From assembly GCA_036505275.1 (NCBI GenBank), contig DASXTS010000377.1, forward strand, positions 1 through 22,094: a stretch of 22,094 nt of DNA. Direction: 5' to 3'. Source of the DNA: DASXTS01 sp036505275. GTDB lineage: Bacteria > Actinomycetota > Actinomycetes > Mycobacteriales > Pseudonocardiaceae. Below are positions 13,168 through 20,810 of the stretch, piece by piece. A model generated the notes under the pieces. The model made no database searches and was not told the origin of the DNA. It saw only the letters and a program-made list of their open reading frames with translations. A program made the position numbers and the translations under genes. Position 1 is the stretch's first letter; each line of letters starts with the position of its first letter.

Positions 13168-13976
13168 CCGGGCACCTCCAATACCCCGCCGAACCGCCGC
13201 TCACGGGCGGCGTAGATCTCACACGCATGCCAGATGTGCCGGCGATCGAAGTCCGGGAACAGCGTGTCCAGGAAGACCATCTCCGCGTAGGCAGACTGCC
13301 ACAGTAGGAAGTTGGACGTCCGCTGCTCTCCCGAGGATCGGACGAAGAGGTCGACGTCGGGCATCTCCGGCTCGTCCAGGTACCGAGCCAGCACCCGCTC
13401 GTCCACCTTCTCCGGGTCAAGCCGGCCGGCCGCGGCCAGTCTGGCCACCTCGCGGGCCGCGTCAGCGATCTCCGCACGGCCGCCGTAGTTGACGCACATG
13501 GTCAGCGTGAGCACGTCGTTGGCGGCTGTCATCTCCTCGGCGGTCTGCAGCTCGGCGATCACACTGCGCCACAGCCGGGGGCGGCGGCCGGCCCAGCGCA
13601 CCCGCACCCCCATCTCGTGCATCTGATCGCGGCGACGGCGGATGACGTCCCGATTGAAGCCCATCAGGAACCGCACCTCGTCCGGGCTGCGCTTCCAGTT
13701 CTCGGTGGAGAAGGCGTACGCGGAGATCCACTGGACGCCCAGCTCGATGCACCCGGCGACCACGTCGAGTAGCGCGCCCTCGCCGCGCTTGTGCCCCTCG
13801 GTGCGTGGCAGCCCGCGGGCCTTGGCCCAGCGGCCGTTGCCGTCCATCACCAGCGCGATGTGCCGCGGCACCAGTTCGGCCGGGATGTCCGGCGGCCGTG
13901 CCCCCGACGGGTGCCGGAACGGCGGGCTGACCGTGGGGTCGCCGCGTCCCCGCCGTCTCGAGGGCCGCCTTGTCAT
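13164..13976 (-). CDS. uppS: Isoprenyl diphosphate synthase (decaprenyl/undecaprenyl type)
   Basis: This cis-prenyltransferase extends a prenyl diphosphate with isopentenyl diphosphate to make the lipid carrier for cell-wall synthesis. The catalytic motif is HIALVMDGNGRWAKARG, with the essential Asp before GNGRW. Other hallmarks are YAFSTENWKRS, NYGGRAEI and RSSGEQRTSNFLLWQSAYAE, followed by FPDFD. It corresponds to M. tuberculosis Rv2361c. I prefer ATG 13976 (270 aa) because AGGA lies eight bases upstream; ATG 13985 (273 aa) is possible but sits directly against that sequence. The N-terminus has a basic extension (TRRPSRRRGRG). It lies 45 bases after recO and overlaps the YbjN-like gene. Confidence 0.95.
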   Translation of the reverse strand: MTRRPSRRRGRGDPTVSPPFRHPSGARPPDIPAELVPRHIALVMDGNGRWAKARGLPRTEGHKRGEGALLDVVAGCIELGVQWISAYAFSTENWKRSPDEVRFLMGFNRDVIRRRRDQMHEMGVRVRWAGRRPRLWRSVIAELQTAEEMTAANDVLTLTMCVNYGGRAEIADAAREVARLAAAGRLDPEKVDERVLARYLDEPEMPDVDLFVRSSGEQRTSNFLLWQSAYAEMVFLDTLFPDFDRRHIWHACEIYAARERRFGGVLEVPG

Positions 13977-14021
13977 GGGCACCATCCTGCCCGAGGCCGA
14001 CCGGCCGTGTTATCCGCGCTG

Positions 14022-14756
14022 TCATCCGCGCTCCACCAGCGGCAGCGAGCGGAGCTGGCGCTCGAGGTGCCACTGCAGGTGCGCGGCGACCAGCCCGCTG
14101 GCCTGGCTGCGGACCTCCGGCGGCGCGTCGGCCGCCTCCTCCCACTCGCCGTGCAGCAGCGCGTCCAGCAGCGCGAACGTGCCTGGCGGTGGGCTCGCCG
14201 AGCCGCCGGGGCGGCAGCCGGCGCACACCGCGCCACCGGCTGGCACGTTGAACGCCCGGTGCGGGCCCGGCGCTGCACAGCGGGCGCACTCGCGGATCGC
14301 CGGCGCCCAGCCCGCGTGCGCCATGGCCCGCAACAGGAACGCGTCGAGCACCAGGCCGGCGTCGCGATCCCGGCCGGCCAACGCCCGCAGCGCGCCGACC
14401 ACCATGAGGTACAACCGCAGCGCCGGTTCGCCCTCCTCCGGGGTCAGCCGGTCGGTGGTCTCCAGCACCGCGCACGCCGCCGTGTAGCGCGGGTAGTCGC
14501 CGACCAGGCCGGCGCCGAAGGCGTCCACGGTCTGCACCTGGGTGACGATGTCCAGGCTGCTCCGCCCCGTGTAGAACTGCGCGTCGACGTGGCAGAACGG
14601 CTCGAGCCGCGCGCCGAACTTCGATGTCGTGCGGCGCACGCCCTTGGCGACTGCCCGCACCTTGCCGTGGCGGCGGGTGAGCAGCGTGACGATGCGGTCG
14701 GCTTCGCCGAGCTTGTGCACCCGCAGCACGACCCCGGTGTCCCGGTACAACGTCAC
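14022..14756 (-). CDS. recO: DNA repair protein RecO
   Basis: RecO, 244 aa, mediates RecA loading with RecR/RecF in gap repair. The N-terminal OB fold starts MTLYRDTGVVLRVHKLGEAD and continues RIVTLLTRRHGKVRAVAKGVR, a classic RecO opening. A zinc-binding site is present as Cys157/Cys160 (CARC) and Cys178/Cys181 (CAGC). The rest is the helical C-terminal domain. The start is GTG 14756, since the frame upstream runs into the adjoining hairpin region and the protein N-terminus matches the family from that point. The gene begins the run recO, uppS, YbjN-like, permease, TIGR03943. In M. tuberculosis recO (Rv2362c) also lies just upstream of uppS. Confidence 0.94.
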   Translation of the reverse strand: MTLYRDTGVVLRVHKLGEADRIVTLLTRRHGKVRAVAKGVRRTTSKFGARLEPFCHVDAQFYTGRSSLDIVTQVQTVDAFGAGLVGDYPRYTAACAVLETTDRLTPEEGEPALRLYLMVVGALRALAGRDRDAGLVLDAFLLRAMAHAGWAPAIRECARCAAPGPHRAFNVPAGGAVCAGCRPGGSASPPPGTFALLDALLHGEWEEAADAPPEVRSQASGLVAAHLQWHLERQLRSLPLVERG

Positions 14757-14816
14757 GGGCCCATCGTCGCACCTGGCACCGACGTTGCGGTTGTTCCGGA
14801 CGCGGGTCTGGGGCCG

Positions 14817-14864
14817 GTCTCGTGGATCGTGGCCGCCGCTGCGCAGGCCAATGATCCGCGAGAC
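14817..14864 (-). terminator. Long imperfect inverted repeat after the DUF2752 gene
   Basis: GTCTCGTGGATC (14817-14828) pairs with GATCCGCGAGAC (14853-14864) at 11 of 12 positions across a 24-base spacer that itself contains GGCC...GGCC. It begins five bases after the DUF2752 stop and precedes recO. Terminator is the simplest reading; there is no U tract. Confidence 0.5.
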
Positions 14865-14869
14865 AGGTC

Positions 14870-15304
14870 TTAGACGCGCAGCACGGTGAACGGCGCCACC
14901 GGGATGTTGCGCAGCACGAACCAGCCGATGGTGATCGCCAGCGCCACTACGGGCGTCCACCGCCAGTGCTGCCAGGACCGCACCGGCCGGCCGCGCCACC
15001 GGCCCAGCGTCCAGGTCGCCCAGGCCAGCGCCAGCAGCGGCAGGGTGGCCAACGCCACCGCGTTGTAGTGCGCGGCGGCGGCCAGATCGCCGTGCAGCAG
15101 GCTGTAGATCATGCGCAGCGACCCGCATCCGGGGCAGTTGACACCGAGCAACGCCTTGGTCGGGCAGACCGGCAGCGGCCCGCCCGGCGTGGTCGGGTCA
15201 CCCCACAGCACCATCGCGCAGCCGAGGCACCCGCCGGCAGCCACCGCGGCCGGCGCCAGCAGCACGCCAGCCCTGGCCCGCGCCGCCAACGTCCAGGTCA
15301 CCAC
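14870..15304 (-). CDS. DUF2752 membrane protein
   Basis: It has 144 aa with three probable membrane segments (about 12-34, 82-97 and 114-133). The DUF2752 signature is clear: CPTKALLGVNCPGCGSLRM with Cys47, Cys57 and Cys60, then a HGDLAAAAHYN segment. DUF2752 function is unknown; the Cys cluster sits between membrane segments. The start is GTG 15304, followed by a second in-frame GTG. It lies seven bases downstream of the larger dispanin gene, so they are almost certainly one operon. DUF2752 next to CD225 genes is a recurrent actinobacterial arrangement as I recall it. Confidence 0.87.
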   Translation of the reverse strand: MVTWTLAARARAGVLLAPAAVAAGGCLGCAMVLWGDPTTPGGPLPVCPTKALLGVNCPGCGSLRMIYSLLHGDLAAAAHYNAVALATLPLLALAWATWTLGRWRGRPVRSWQHWRWTPVVALAITIGWFVLRNIPVAPFTVLRV

Positions 15305-15311
15305 TCGATTA

Positions 15312-15836
15312 TCAGCTGGTCTGCACGTCGGCGGTGAAGAACAGGATCGCGACCACGTAGATGATGATCACGATGACGGAGATCGCCGCCACACTGATGC
15401 CGCTCCACATCGCCCACTTCCTGGCATCGTCGGCGGCCTTGCGCGCGGCGTCGTACTGGCCCTGGCTCCACAGCGTGTTGACCTGGCTGGCCTTGACGAT
15501 CGAGACGATGCCCAGCGGCAGGCAGCACAGGATCGTGGTGAGGATCCCCCAGACCAGATTGTTCTCGGGCGGTGGTCCGGGGGCGACTCCGTAGCCCGGC
15601 GCGCCGTACGGCGGCTGGCCGTAGCCGGGCGCCGGATACGGCTGACCATAGGGCTGTCCGTACGGCTGTCCGTATGGCTGGTCCGGCTGACCGTACGGCT
15701 GGTACGGCTGGTAGGGCTGGCTAGGTTCGCCGTACTGGGGTTGGCCATACTGGCCGGGCTGGCCGTACCGCGGCTGGTCCTGATCGTCGGGTGGCTGGTC
15801 GCCGGACGGCCGGGGCTCTCCGTGTGGTGGCGTCAC
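15312..15836 (-). CDS. CD225/dispanin family membrane protein with Gln/Pro/Tyr-rich N-terminus
   Basis: This 174-aa protein starts at GTG 15836, with AGGAGG five bases upstream. Residues 20-90 are low-complexity repeats of YGQP, PYQPY and PGYG, probably disordered and exposed. The dispanin domain covers about 92-172: first membrane segment NNLVWGILTTILCCLPLGI, the conserved loop VKASQVNTLWSQGQYDAARKAADDARKW (spanning two stretches), and a second segment SVAAISVIVIIIYVVAILF. In animals CD225 proteins (IFITMs) alter membrane fusion; no bacterial role is established. A shorter paralogue lies 112 bases upstream on the same strand and a DUF2752 gene seven bases downstream. Confidence 0.88.
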   Translation of the reverse strand: MTPPHGEPRPSGDQPPDDQDQPRYGQPGQYGQPQYGEPSQPYQPYQPYGQPDQPYGQPYGQPYGQPYPAPGYGQPPYGAPGYGVAPGPPPENNLVWGILTTILCCLPLGIVSIVKASQVNTLWSQGQYDAARKAADDARKWAMWSGISVAAISVIVIIIYVVAILFFTADVQTS

Positions 15837-15948
15837 TGCGGCCTCCTGATCGGTGTCGGAGCGGCTGGCGGGCCGGCCGGCGGGTGATCCGGCTGGCGGC
15901 GGGCCGTCGGCGATGTGCCGGCTGGCCGGCCGCCAACAATGGTCCTCC

Positions 15949-16236
15949 TCAGCTGGTGCTCGCGTTGATGCCGAGTAGCACGAAGAAGAGCAGGTACAGC
16001 ACCCCGACGACAATGCCGGCAATCGCGCCCCACAGAGCGAACTTCTTCGCGTCGTCGGCGGCCTTGCGCGCCGCATCGTACTGGCCCTGTGCCCACAGGC
16101 TGCTGACCTGGGTCGACTTGACGATCGACACAATGCCCAGCGGCAGGCAGCAGAAGATCGTGCTCAGGATGGCCCACACCAGATTGTTGTCAGGTGGTGG
16201 CCCGGGAGCAGCCTGGCCGTACTGCGGAGCGGTCAC
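15949..16236 (-). CDS. CD225/dispanin family membrane protein (short paralogue)
   Basis: At 95 aa, it starts at GTG 16236 with GGAG seven bases upstream; an upstream in-frame ATG at 16284 would add a basic leader with no ribosome-binding site and is less likely. Only a short Pro-rich leader (TAPQYGQAAPGPPPD) precedes the dispanin domain: segment 1 NNLVWAILSTIFCCLPLGI at 17-35, loop VKSTQVSSLWAQGQYDAARK at 39-58, and segment 2 at about 67-90. The loop and the CCLPLGIVSIVK motif are nearly identical to the next gene, so the pair arose by tandem duplication, with the downstream copy gaining the long Gln/Pro/Tyr tail. Function unknown. Confidence 0.87.
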   Translation of the reverse strand: MTAPQYGQAAPGPPPDNNLVWAILSTIFCCLPLGIVSIVKSTQVSSLWAQGQYDAARKAADDAKKFALWGAIAGIVVGVLYLLFFVLLGINASTS

Positions 16237-16368
16237 GGTTGTTCTCCTTGCCCTGTTGAGGATGGGGCGCTGTCGTTCGATCACGCCCCGTCACGAACGG
16301 CGGCCACCGTATCGGTAACAGGGGCCGGTTCGGATGTGGAATCGCCCAAGCCGTAACCCGGCCGGTAT

Positions 16369-17277
16369 CTAGAAGCCCAGGCGGCGCAGCTGCTTGGGGT
16401 CACGTTGCCAGTCCTTGGCCACCTTGACATGCAGGTCGAGGTACACGTGGTTACCGAGCAGTCGCTCGATGTGCCGCCTCGCCGTGGTTCCGACCTCCCG
16501 CAGCCGCTGGCCACCGCGGCCGATCACAATGGCCTTCTGACTCGACCGCTCGACGTAGAGGTTTGCATGCACGTCCAGCAGGTCCGCCCGGCCGGGGCGC
16601 GGCAGCATCTCCTCGACGACCACCGCCAGCGAGTGGGGCAGCTCGTCACGCACGCCCGCGAGGGCCGCCTCCCTGATCAGCTCGGCGACCAGGGTCTGCT
16701 CCGGCTCGTCGGTAAGCGTCCCATCCGGGTACAGCGGCTCTCCCTCCGGCAGCCGGGCCAGGAGCAGGTCGGCGAGCAGGCCGAGTTGGAAGCCGTCCAC
16801 CGCGGACACCGGCACCAGCTCGGCGAAATCCGCCCCGGTGTGATCGCCTAGGTCCTGCAGGGCCACCAGCTGCCCGGCGACCCGCTCCGGCGGCACCGTG
16901 TCGGCCTTGGTCACGATGCCGAGCACCGGGGTCCGGTCGGTCAGCCTGGCCAACTCGGTGGCGATGTACCGGTCGCCGGCGCCAACCTCGACGTCGGCCG
17001 GCGCGCAGAACCCGACGACGTCCACCTCGTTGAGCGTCTCCCTGACCACGTCGTTCAGCCGCTGGCCGAGCAGGGTCCGCGGCCGGTGCAACCCGGGGGT
17101 GTCCACGATCACCAGCTGGCCGTCCGGCCGGTGCACGATGCCCCGAATGGCGTGCCTGGTCGTCTGCGGCTTGCTGGATGTGATCGCCACCTTGCCGCCG
17201 ACCAGCGCGTTGGTCAGGGTCGACTTGCCGGCGTTGGGACGGCCGACGAAGCAGGCGAACCCCGAACGGAACTGCAC
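16369..17277 (-). CDS. era: GTPase Era
   Basis: Era binds 16S rRNA and assists 30S maturation. From GTG 17277 the protein is 302 aa. The G1 motif is GRPNAGKS at 12-19, the switch region PQTTRHAIRGI follows, and G3 is DTPG at 59-62. G4 reads TKAD instead of NKxD, a substitution I also remember from mycobacterial Era. The C-terminal KH domain has VIGRGGQRLREVG, ending KDWQRDPKQLRRLGF. I prefer GTG 17277 because GGAAGG lies nine bases upstream and the N-terminus then matches the family (VQFRSGFACF). ATG 17304, which shares a base with the stop of the preceding gene, and ATG 17286 are alternatives. It ends the phoH-ybeY operon. Confidence 0.94.
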   Translation of the reverse strand: MQFRSGFACFVGRPNAGKSTLTNALVGGKVAITSSKPQTTRHAIRGIVHRPDGQLVIVDTPGLHRPRTLLGQRLNDVVRETLNEVDVVGFCAPADVEVGAGDRYIATELARLTDRTPVLGIVTKADTVPPERVAGQLVALQDLGDHTGADFAELVPVSAVDGFQLGLLADLLLARLPEGEPLYPDGTLTDEPEQTLVAELIREAALAGVRDELPHSLAVVVEEMLPRPGRADLLDVHANLYVERSSQKAIVIGRGGQRLREVGTTARRHIERLLGNHVYLDLHVKVAKDWQRDPKQLRRLGF

Positions 17278-17303
17278 GCCGTGCATCCTTCCGCACGCCG
17301 GCA

Positions 17304-17645
17304 TCAGAGGACGGCCCGCACCTTCCCGGTGGGGTCGGCGAGGAGCACGGGGGCGTCGCCGGCCAGGTCGCGGACGGCGGCCAGCGACGGCGGATCCACC
17401 TCTGCGCGGGCACCGACGACGGCGGCCGCCTCCAGGCCCGAGGCGCCCGCGGCGACGGCGGCGGCCACCGCGGCCTGCAGCGCTGTCAGCTGCAAGGAGG
17501 GCAGTGCCACGGTGCAGGCGGTGTAGGTGCGGCCGTCGGTGTCGCGGACCGCGGCACCCTCCACCGCGCCGACCCTGGCCCGGCCGGACCGCGCGAGGAT
17601 CACCAGCTTGGCGTCCTCCTGGGCGAGGTCGGCCGGCTCAGGCAC
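17304..17645 (-). CDS. Cytidine-deaminase-fold protein lacking catalytic residues
   Basis: This 113-aa protein equals in length and place the M. tuberculosis gene Rv2365c, often annotated as a deaminase. The fold can be followed: LVILARSGRARVGAVEGAAVRD (strand 1-2 region), TALQAAVAAAVAAGASG (where CAE-x-TA should be) and DAPVLLADPTGKVRAV (C-terminal strand). The zinc ligands are missing: neither a C/H-A-E nor a P-C-x-x-C motif is present, only PPSLAAV in the second place, and the single Cys (YTACTV) is elsewhere. It should therefore not deaminate cytidine. GTG 17645 is the start, overlapping the CBS gene by eight bases. It lies just before era, suggesting a ribosome or RNA-linked regulatory role (inference). 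Confidence 0.83.
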   Translation of the reverse strand: MPEPADLAQEDAKLVILARSGRARVGAVEGAAVRDTDGRTYTACTVALPSLQLTALQAAVAAAVAAGASGLEAAAVVGARAEVDPPSLAAVRDLAGDAPVLLADPTGKVRAVL

Positions 17646-19011
17646 GGGCGTCGCTCCGCTCGGTGGCCCGCTCGCGGTCGGCCGCCTGGGCGGCTCCAGT
17701 GCCAGTTCCCACGCCCGGACCGGCACCGTCGTCAGAGGTGATCCGGTGCACGAGCACGGTGGTGATGCGCAGCCGGCCGCGGCTGTCCTTGCCGCCCTCG
17801 GCGCGCATCCGAAGACCGGCCACCTCGGCCTCGGCGCCGGGCAGCGGCACCCTGCCCAGCCGCTGAGCCAGCAGGCCGCCGACCGTTTCCACGTCGGCGT
17901 GCTCCAGGTCGATGTCGAACAGCTCGCCGAGGTCCTCGACTGGCAGCCGGGCGGACACCCGAACGGCGCCGTCGTCCAGCTGCTCGATCGGCGGCCGCTC
18001 GTCGGTGTCGTACTCGTCGGTGATCTCGCCGACGATCTCCTCCAGGATGTCCTCAATGGTCAGCAGGCCCGCGGTGCCGCCGTACTCGTCCACCGCGATG
18101 GCCATGTGGTTGCGCGAGGTCTGCATCTCCTTGAGCAGCCTGTCCAGCCGCTTGGAGTCCGGCACGAACACCGGCGGGCGCATCAGCTCGGACACCGGCG
18201 GGCCACCCGAGCCGTCCGGCGCCGGCTCAGCGCTGAACGCCACCACGTCCTTGAGGTTCAGCACACCGACGATGTCATCAACGCTGTCGGAGATCACCGG
18301 GATGCGCGAGAACCCGGTCCGCAGGCACAGCGCGGCCGCCTGCCGCGCGGTCTTGTGCTGCTCGATCCACACGATCTCGGTGCGCGGCACCATCACCTCG
18401 CGAGCGATGGTGTCGCCGAGCTCGAACACCGAGTGAATCATCTCGCGCTCCCCCGGCTCGACCACGCCACGGTCTGACGCCATGTCGACCAGCTCGCGCA
18501 GCTCGACCTCCGAGGAGAACGGGCCCTCGCGGAAACCACGGCCGGGGGTGATCGCGTTGCCGACCAGGATCAGCAGCCGGCTCAGCGGGCTGAGCAGGTT
18601 TGACAGCACCCGCACCGGCCCGGCGAGCACCATGCCGGTGACGTACGGGTGCTGCCGGCCGACGGTGCGCGGCCCGACGCCGACCAGCACGTAGGACACC
18701 ACGAGCATGACCAGCACGGCGGTCAGCAGCGCCAGCCAGCTCGGTGTGACCAGCTTCTGCATGGCGACCGTGACCAGCACCGTGGCAGCCAGCTCGCAGG
18801 CCAGCCGGAGCAGCAGCAGCAGATTGACGTACCGTGGGCGGTCGGCCACCACCATGGCGAGCTGCCGCGCGCCGGTGCGGCCGGCCCGCACCAGCTCCTC
18901 GACCCTGGCCCGGGAGACCGCGCCCAGCGCGGCGTCGGCCGCGGCGAACACGCCCGCCAGTAGCACCAGGCCGGTGGCCGGCAGCAGCAGCGAGAGGGCG
19001 GTGGCGGCCAC
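17638..19011 (-). CDS. CNNM/CorC-type membrane protein with CBS pair
   Basis: This 457-aa protein has an N-terminal DUF21/CNNM membrane domain with about four segments (1-32, 61-87, 92-118, 123-150). A CBS pair at about 200-330 follows (PRTEIVWIEQ, GFSRIPVISDSVDDIVGVLNLKD, and HMAIAVDEYGGTAGLLTIEDILEEIVGEI) and a CorC/HlyC domain at about 350-425 (DGAVRVSARLPVEDLGELFDI, two stretches). The last 30 residues are a charged, Gly-rich tail. The family is linked to magnesium and cobalt efflux or homeostasis; 'hemolysin' in older annotation is not supported. It matches M. tuberculosis Rv2366c. GTG 19011 lies six bases after the ybeY stop, and the gene overlaps the deaminase-like gene by eight bases. 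Confidence 0.93.
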   Translation of the reverse strand: MAATALSLLLPATGLVLLAGVFAAADAALGAVSRARVEELVRAGRTGARQLAMVVADRPRYVNLLLLLRLACELAATVLVTVAMQKLVTPSWLALLTAVLVMLVVSYVLVGVGPRTVGRQHPYVTGMVLAGPVRVLSNLLSPLSRLLILVGNAITPGRGFREGPFSSEVELRELVDMASDRGVVEPGEREMIHSVFELGDTIAREVMVPRTEIVWIEQHKTARQAAALCLRTGFSRIPVISDSVDDIVGVLNLKDVVAFSAEPAPDGSGGPPVSELMRPPVFVPDSKRLDRLLKEMQTSRNHMAIAVDEYGGTAGLLTIEDILEEIVGEITDEYDTDERPPIEQLDDGAVRVSARLPVEDLGELFDIDLEHADVETVGGLLAQRLGRVPLPGAEAEVAGLRMRAEGGKDSRGRLRITTVLVHRITSDDGAGPGVGTGTGAAQAADRERATERSDARA

Positions 19012-19017
19012 GGCGGG

Positions 19018-19638
19018 TCAGCGACCGGGTCCAGGATGGCTGTCCGGCTGACCGTCCGGCTGACCTTCCTGCCCTGTATTCGGTGCCGTGTCCGATGCCG
19101 GGTCTGGCTCGGTGTGCAGTCCGACGGCGCCGAGCAGGCGACTGTCCGCCGAGCGCTGCGCCGCCTTCCGCCTGGCGGCCACCCGCTCCGCCCGGTAGGC
19201 CGTCAGCAGCTTCCGCTGCAGCGCGAACATTTCGCGCTCCTCATCGGGCTCGGCGTGGTCGTAGCCGAACAGGTGCAGCACTCCGTGCACGGTCAGCAGG
19301 TGCAGCTCGTCCATCAGGCTGTGCCCGGCCTTGCGCGCCTGCTCGCGGGCGAACGCCGGGCACAGCACCACGTCGCCGAGCAGGGTGGGCCCTGGGTCGA
19401 CGGCGTCCGGGCGGCGCGCGCCGTCCATCTCGTCCATCGGGAAGGCCATCACGTCGGTCGGGCCGGGCAGGTCCATCCACCGCTCGTGCAGCTCCGCCAT
19501 CGACTCGGTGTCCACGATCAGCACGGACAACTCGGCCAGCGGGTCGACCTGCAGCGCGGACAGCGCGAACCTGGCCACCGAGACGATTGACGCCTCGTCG
19601 ACCGAGATGCCGGACTCGTTGGCGATCTCGACGCTCAC
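19018..19638 (-). CDS. ybeY: Endoribonuclease YbeY (rRNA maturation factor)
   Basis: YbeY, 206 aa, processes the 16S rRNA 3' end and acts in ribosome quality control. The metal-binding HGVLHLFGYDH motif is intact (His118, His122, His128), preceded by DLPGPTDVMAFPMDE. GTG 19638 begins SVEIANESGISVDE, the family N-terminus; the strong AGGAGG is 16 bases away within the phoH end, so initiation is probably coupled to phoH. Compared with the usual 155-180 residues there is an extra C-terminal tail from about 150 on, first Arg/Ala-rich and then a Pro/Gly/Asp/Gln-rich end (GQPDGQPDSHPGPGR). The gene is ten bases downstream of phoH, as in M. tuberculosis Rv2367c. Confidence 0.94.
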   Translation of the reverse strand: MSVEIANESGISVDEASIVSVARFALSALQVDPLAELSVLIVDTESMAELHERWMDLPGPTDVMAFPMDEMDGARRPDAVDPGPTLLGDVVLCPAFAREQARKAGHSLMDELHLLTVHGVLHLFGYDHAEPDEEREMFALQRKLLTAYRAERVAARRKAAQRSADSRLLGAVGLHTEPDPASDTAPNTGQEGQPDGQPDSHPGPGR

Positions 19639-19648
19639 CGGGATATTC

Positions 19649-20677
19649 TCACCGCCTCCTGCGGCGCTCGGCGCGGTTGCCGGCCGGGTGCACGTGCGCC
19701 GGTCGGCGCTCGTTGTCCCAGCGGGCGTAGGCGTCGACGATGTCGGTGACCAGCCGGTGGCGCACCACGTCGCGGCTGTCCAGCAGGGCGAAGTGCACGT
19801 CCTCCACACCGTCCAGGATGTCGCGCACGACGATCAGCCCGGACTGGTTGCCGCCGGGCAGGTCCACCTGCGTGATGTCGCCGGTGACCACGATCTTGGA
19901 GCCGAACCCGAGCCGGGTGAGGAACATCTTCATCTGCTCCGGCGTGGTGTTCTGCGCCTCGTCCAGGATGACGAACGCGTCGTTGAGCGTGCGACCGCGC
20001 ATGTAGGCCAGCGGCGCGACCTCCATTGTGCCGGCCGCCATGAGCTTCGGGATGGACTCGGGATCGACCATGTCGTGCAGAGCGTCGTACAGCGGCCGCA
20101 GGTACGGGTCGATCTTCTCGTACAGCGTGCCCGGCAGGAACCCGAGCCGCTCCCCCGCCTCGACGGCCGGTCGGGTGAGGATGATCCGGTTGACCTGCTT
20201 GGCCTGCAACGCCTGAACCGCCTTGGCAACCGCCAGGTAGGTCTTACCGGTGCCGGCCGGGCCGATACCGAACACGATCGTGTGCCGGTCGATGGCGTCG
20301 ACATAGCGCTTCTGGTTGAGCGTCTTCGGCCGGATCGTGCGGCCCCGCCGGGACAGGATGTCCAGGCTGAGCACCTCGGCCGGCGACTCGGAGGTGCCCT
20401 CGTCGAGCATGCCGATGGTGCGCCGCACCGCGCCGGGGTCGAGGTGCTGGCCGCGCCGGGCCAGCGTGACGAGCTCGGCGAACACCCGTTCGGCGAACGC
20501 AACGTCGGCCGGCTCGCCGGACAGCGTGATCTCGTTGCCGCGGACGTGCACGTCTGCCGCGATCAGGTCCTCGACCGCGCGCAGGTTCTCGTCGGCCGAG
20601 CCCAGCAGGGCGAGCACCGCCGCGTCCGGTACGACGATCTTCGTTTGGGCGGCTGCGCCCGGTGCGGTACCGGTCAC
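19649..20677 (-). CDS. phoH: PhoH-like ATPase
   Basis: A 342-aa protein with an N-terminal domain (1-115) and a P-loop NTPase domain. Walker A is GPAGTGKT at 139-146 and Walker B VILDEAQN at 236-243, followed by VVTGDITQVDLP. PhoH proteins are ATP-dependent RNA-linked enzymes whose cellular role is not settled; the link with YbeY and Era points to ribosome or RNA metabolism. The C-terminus is a basic run (RAERRRRR). The GTG at 20677 has no good ribosome-binding site, but a four-codon reading frame ending in its overlapping GTGA precedes it. A TAGCAT -10 candidate is 46 bases upstream. It heads the operon phoH, ybeY, CNNM/CBS, deaminase-like, era. Confidence 0.94.
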   Translation of the reverse strand: MTGTAPGAAAQTKIVVPDAAVLALLGSADENLRAVEDLIAADVHVRGNEITLSGEPADVAFAERVFAELVTLARRGQHLDPGAVRRTIGMLDEGTSESPAEVLSLDILSRRGRTIRPKTLNQKRYVDAIDRHTIVFGIGPAGTGKTYLAVAKAVQALQAKQVNRIILTRPAVEAGERLGFLPGTLYEKIDPYLRPLYDALHDMVDPESIPKLMAAGTMEVAPLAYMRGRTLNDAFVILDEAQNTTPEQMKMFLTRLGFGSKIVVTGDITQVDLPGGNQSGLIVVRDILDGVEDVHFALLDSRDVVRHRLVTDIVDAYARWDNERRPAHVHPAGNRAERRRRR

Positions 20678-20688
20678 GTGTTTCTCAT
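20674..20688 (-). other. Four-codon upstream reading frame before phoH
   Basis: ATG AGA AAC ACG TGA on the minus strand encodes MRNT and its stop overlaps the phoH GTG in a GTGA junction. GAAGG lies eight bases before this ATG, a better site than anything before the phoH start itself. It could load ribosomes for coupled initiation. Chance occurrence cannot be excluded. Confidence 0.35.
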
Positions 20689-20723
20689 GCCCTGCCTTCT
20701 GTACGGCTGCTGCTGTGGCCTCG

Positions 20724-20729
20724 ATGCTA
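20724..20729 (-). promoter_or_regulatory. Possible -10 element of the phoH operon
   Basis: TAGCAT on the minus strand fits TANNNT well, about 46 bases before the phoH GTG. No good -35 is seen 17 bases upstream. Confidence 0.35.
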
Positions 20730-20810
20730 GCGGTGCCGGCCCGGTGGCGGCGTCCCGGATTTGCCCGACTGACCTATCGCGGCGACTTGTCCTGAGGGTT
20801 ACCAGCGGGT

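Noticed and set aside
17304..17645. Active cytidine deaminase (cdd)
   Set aside because: Zinc ligands and the catalytic Glu are absent, so I call only the fold.
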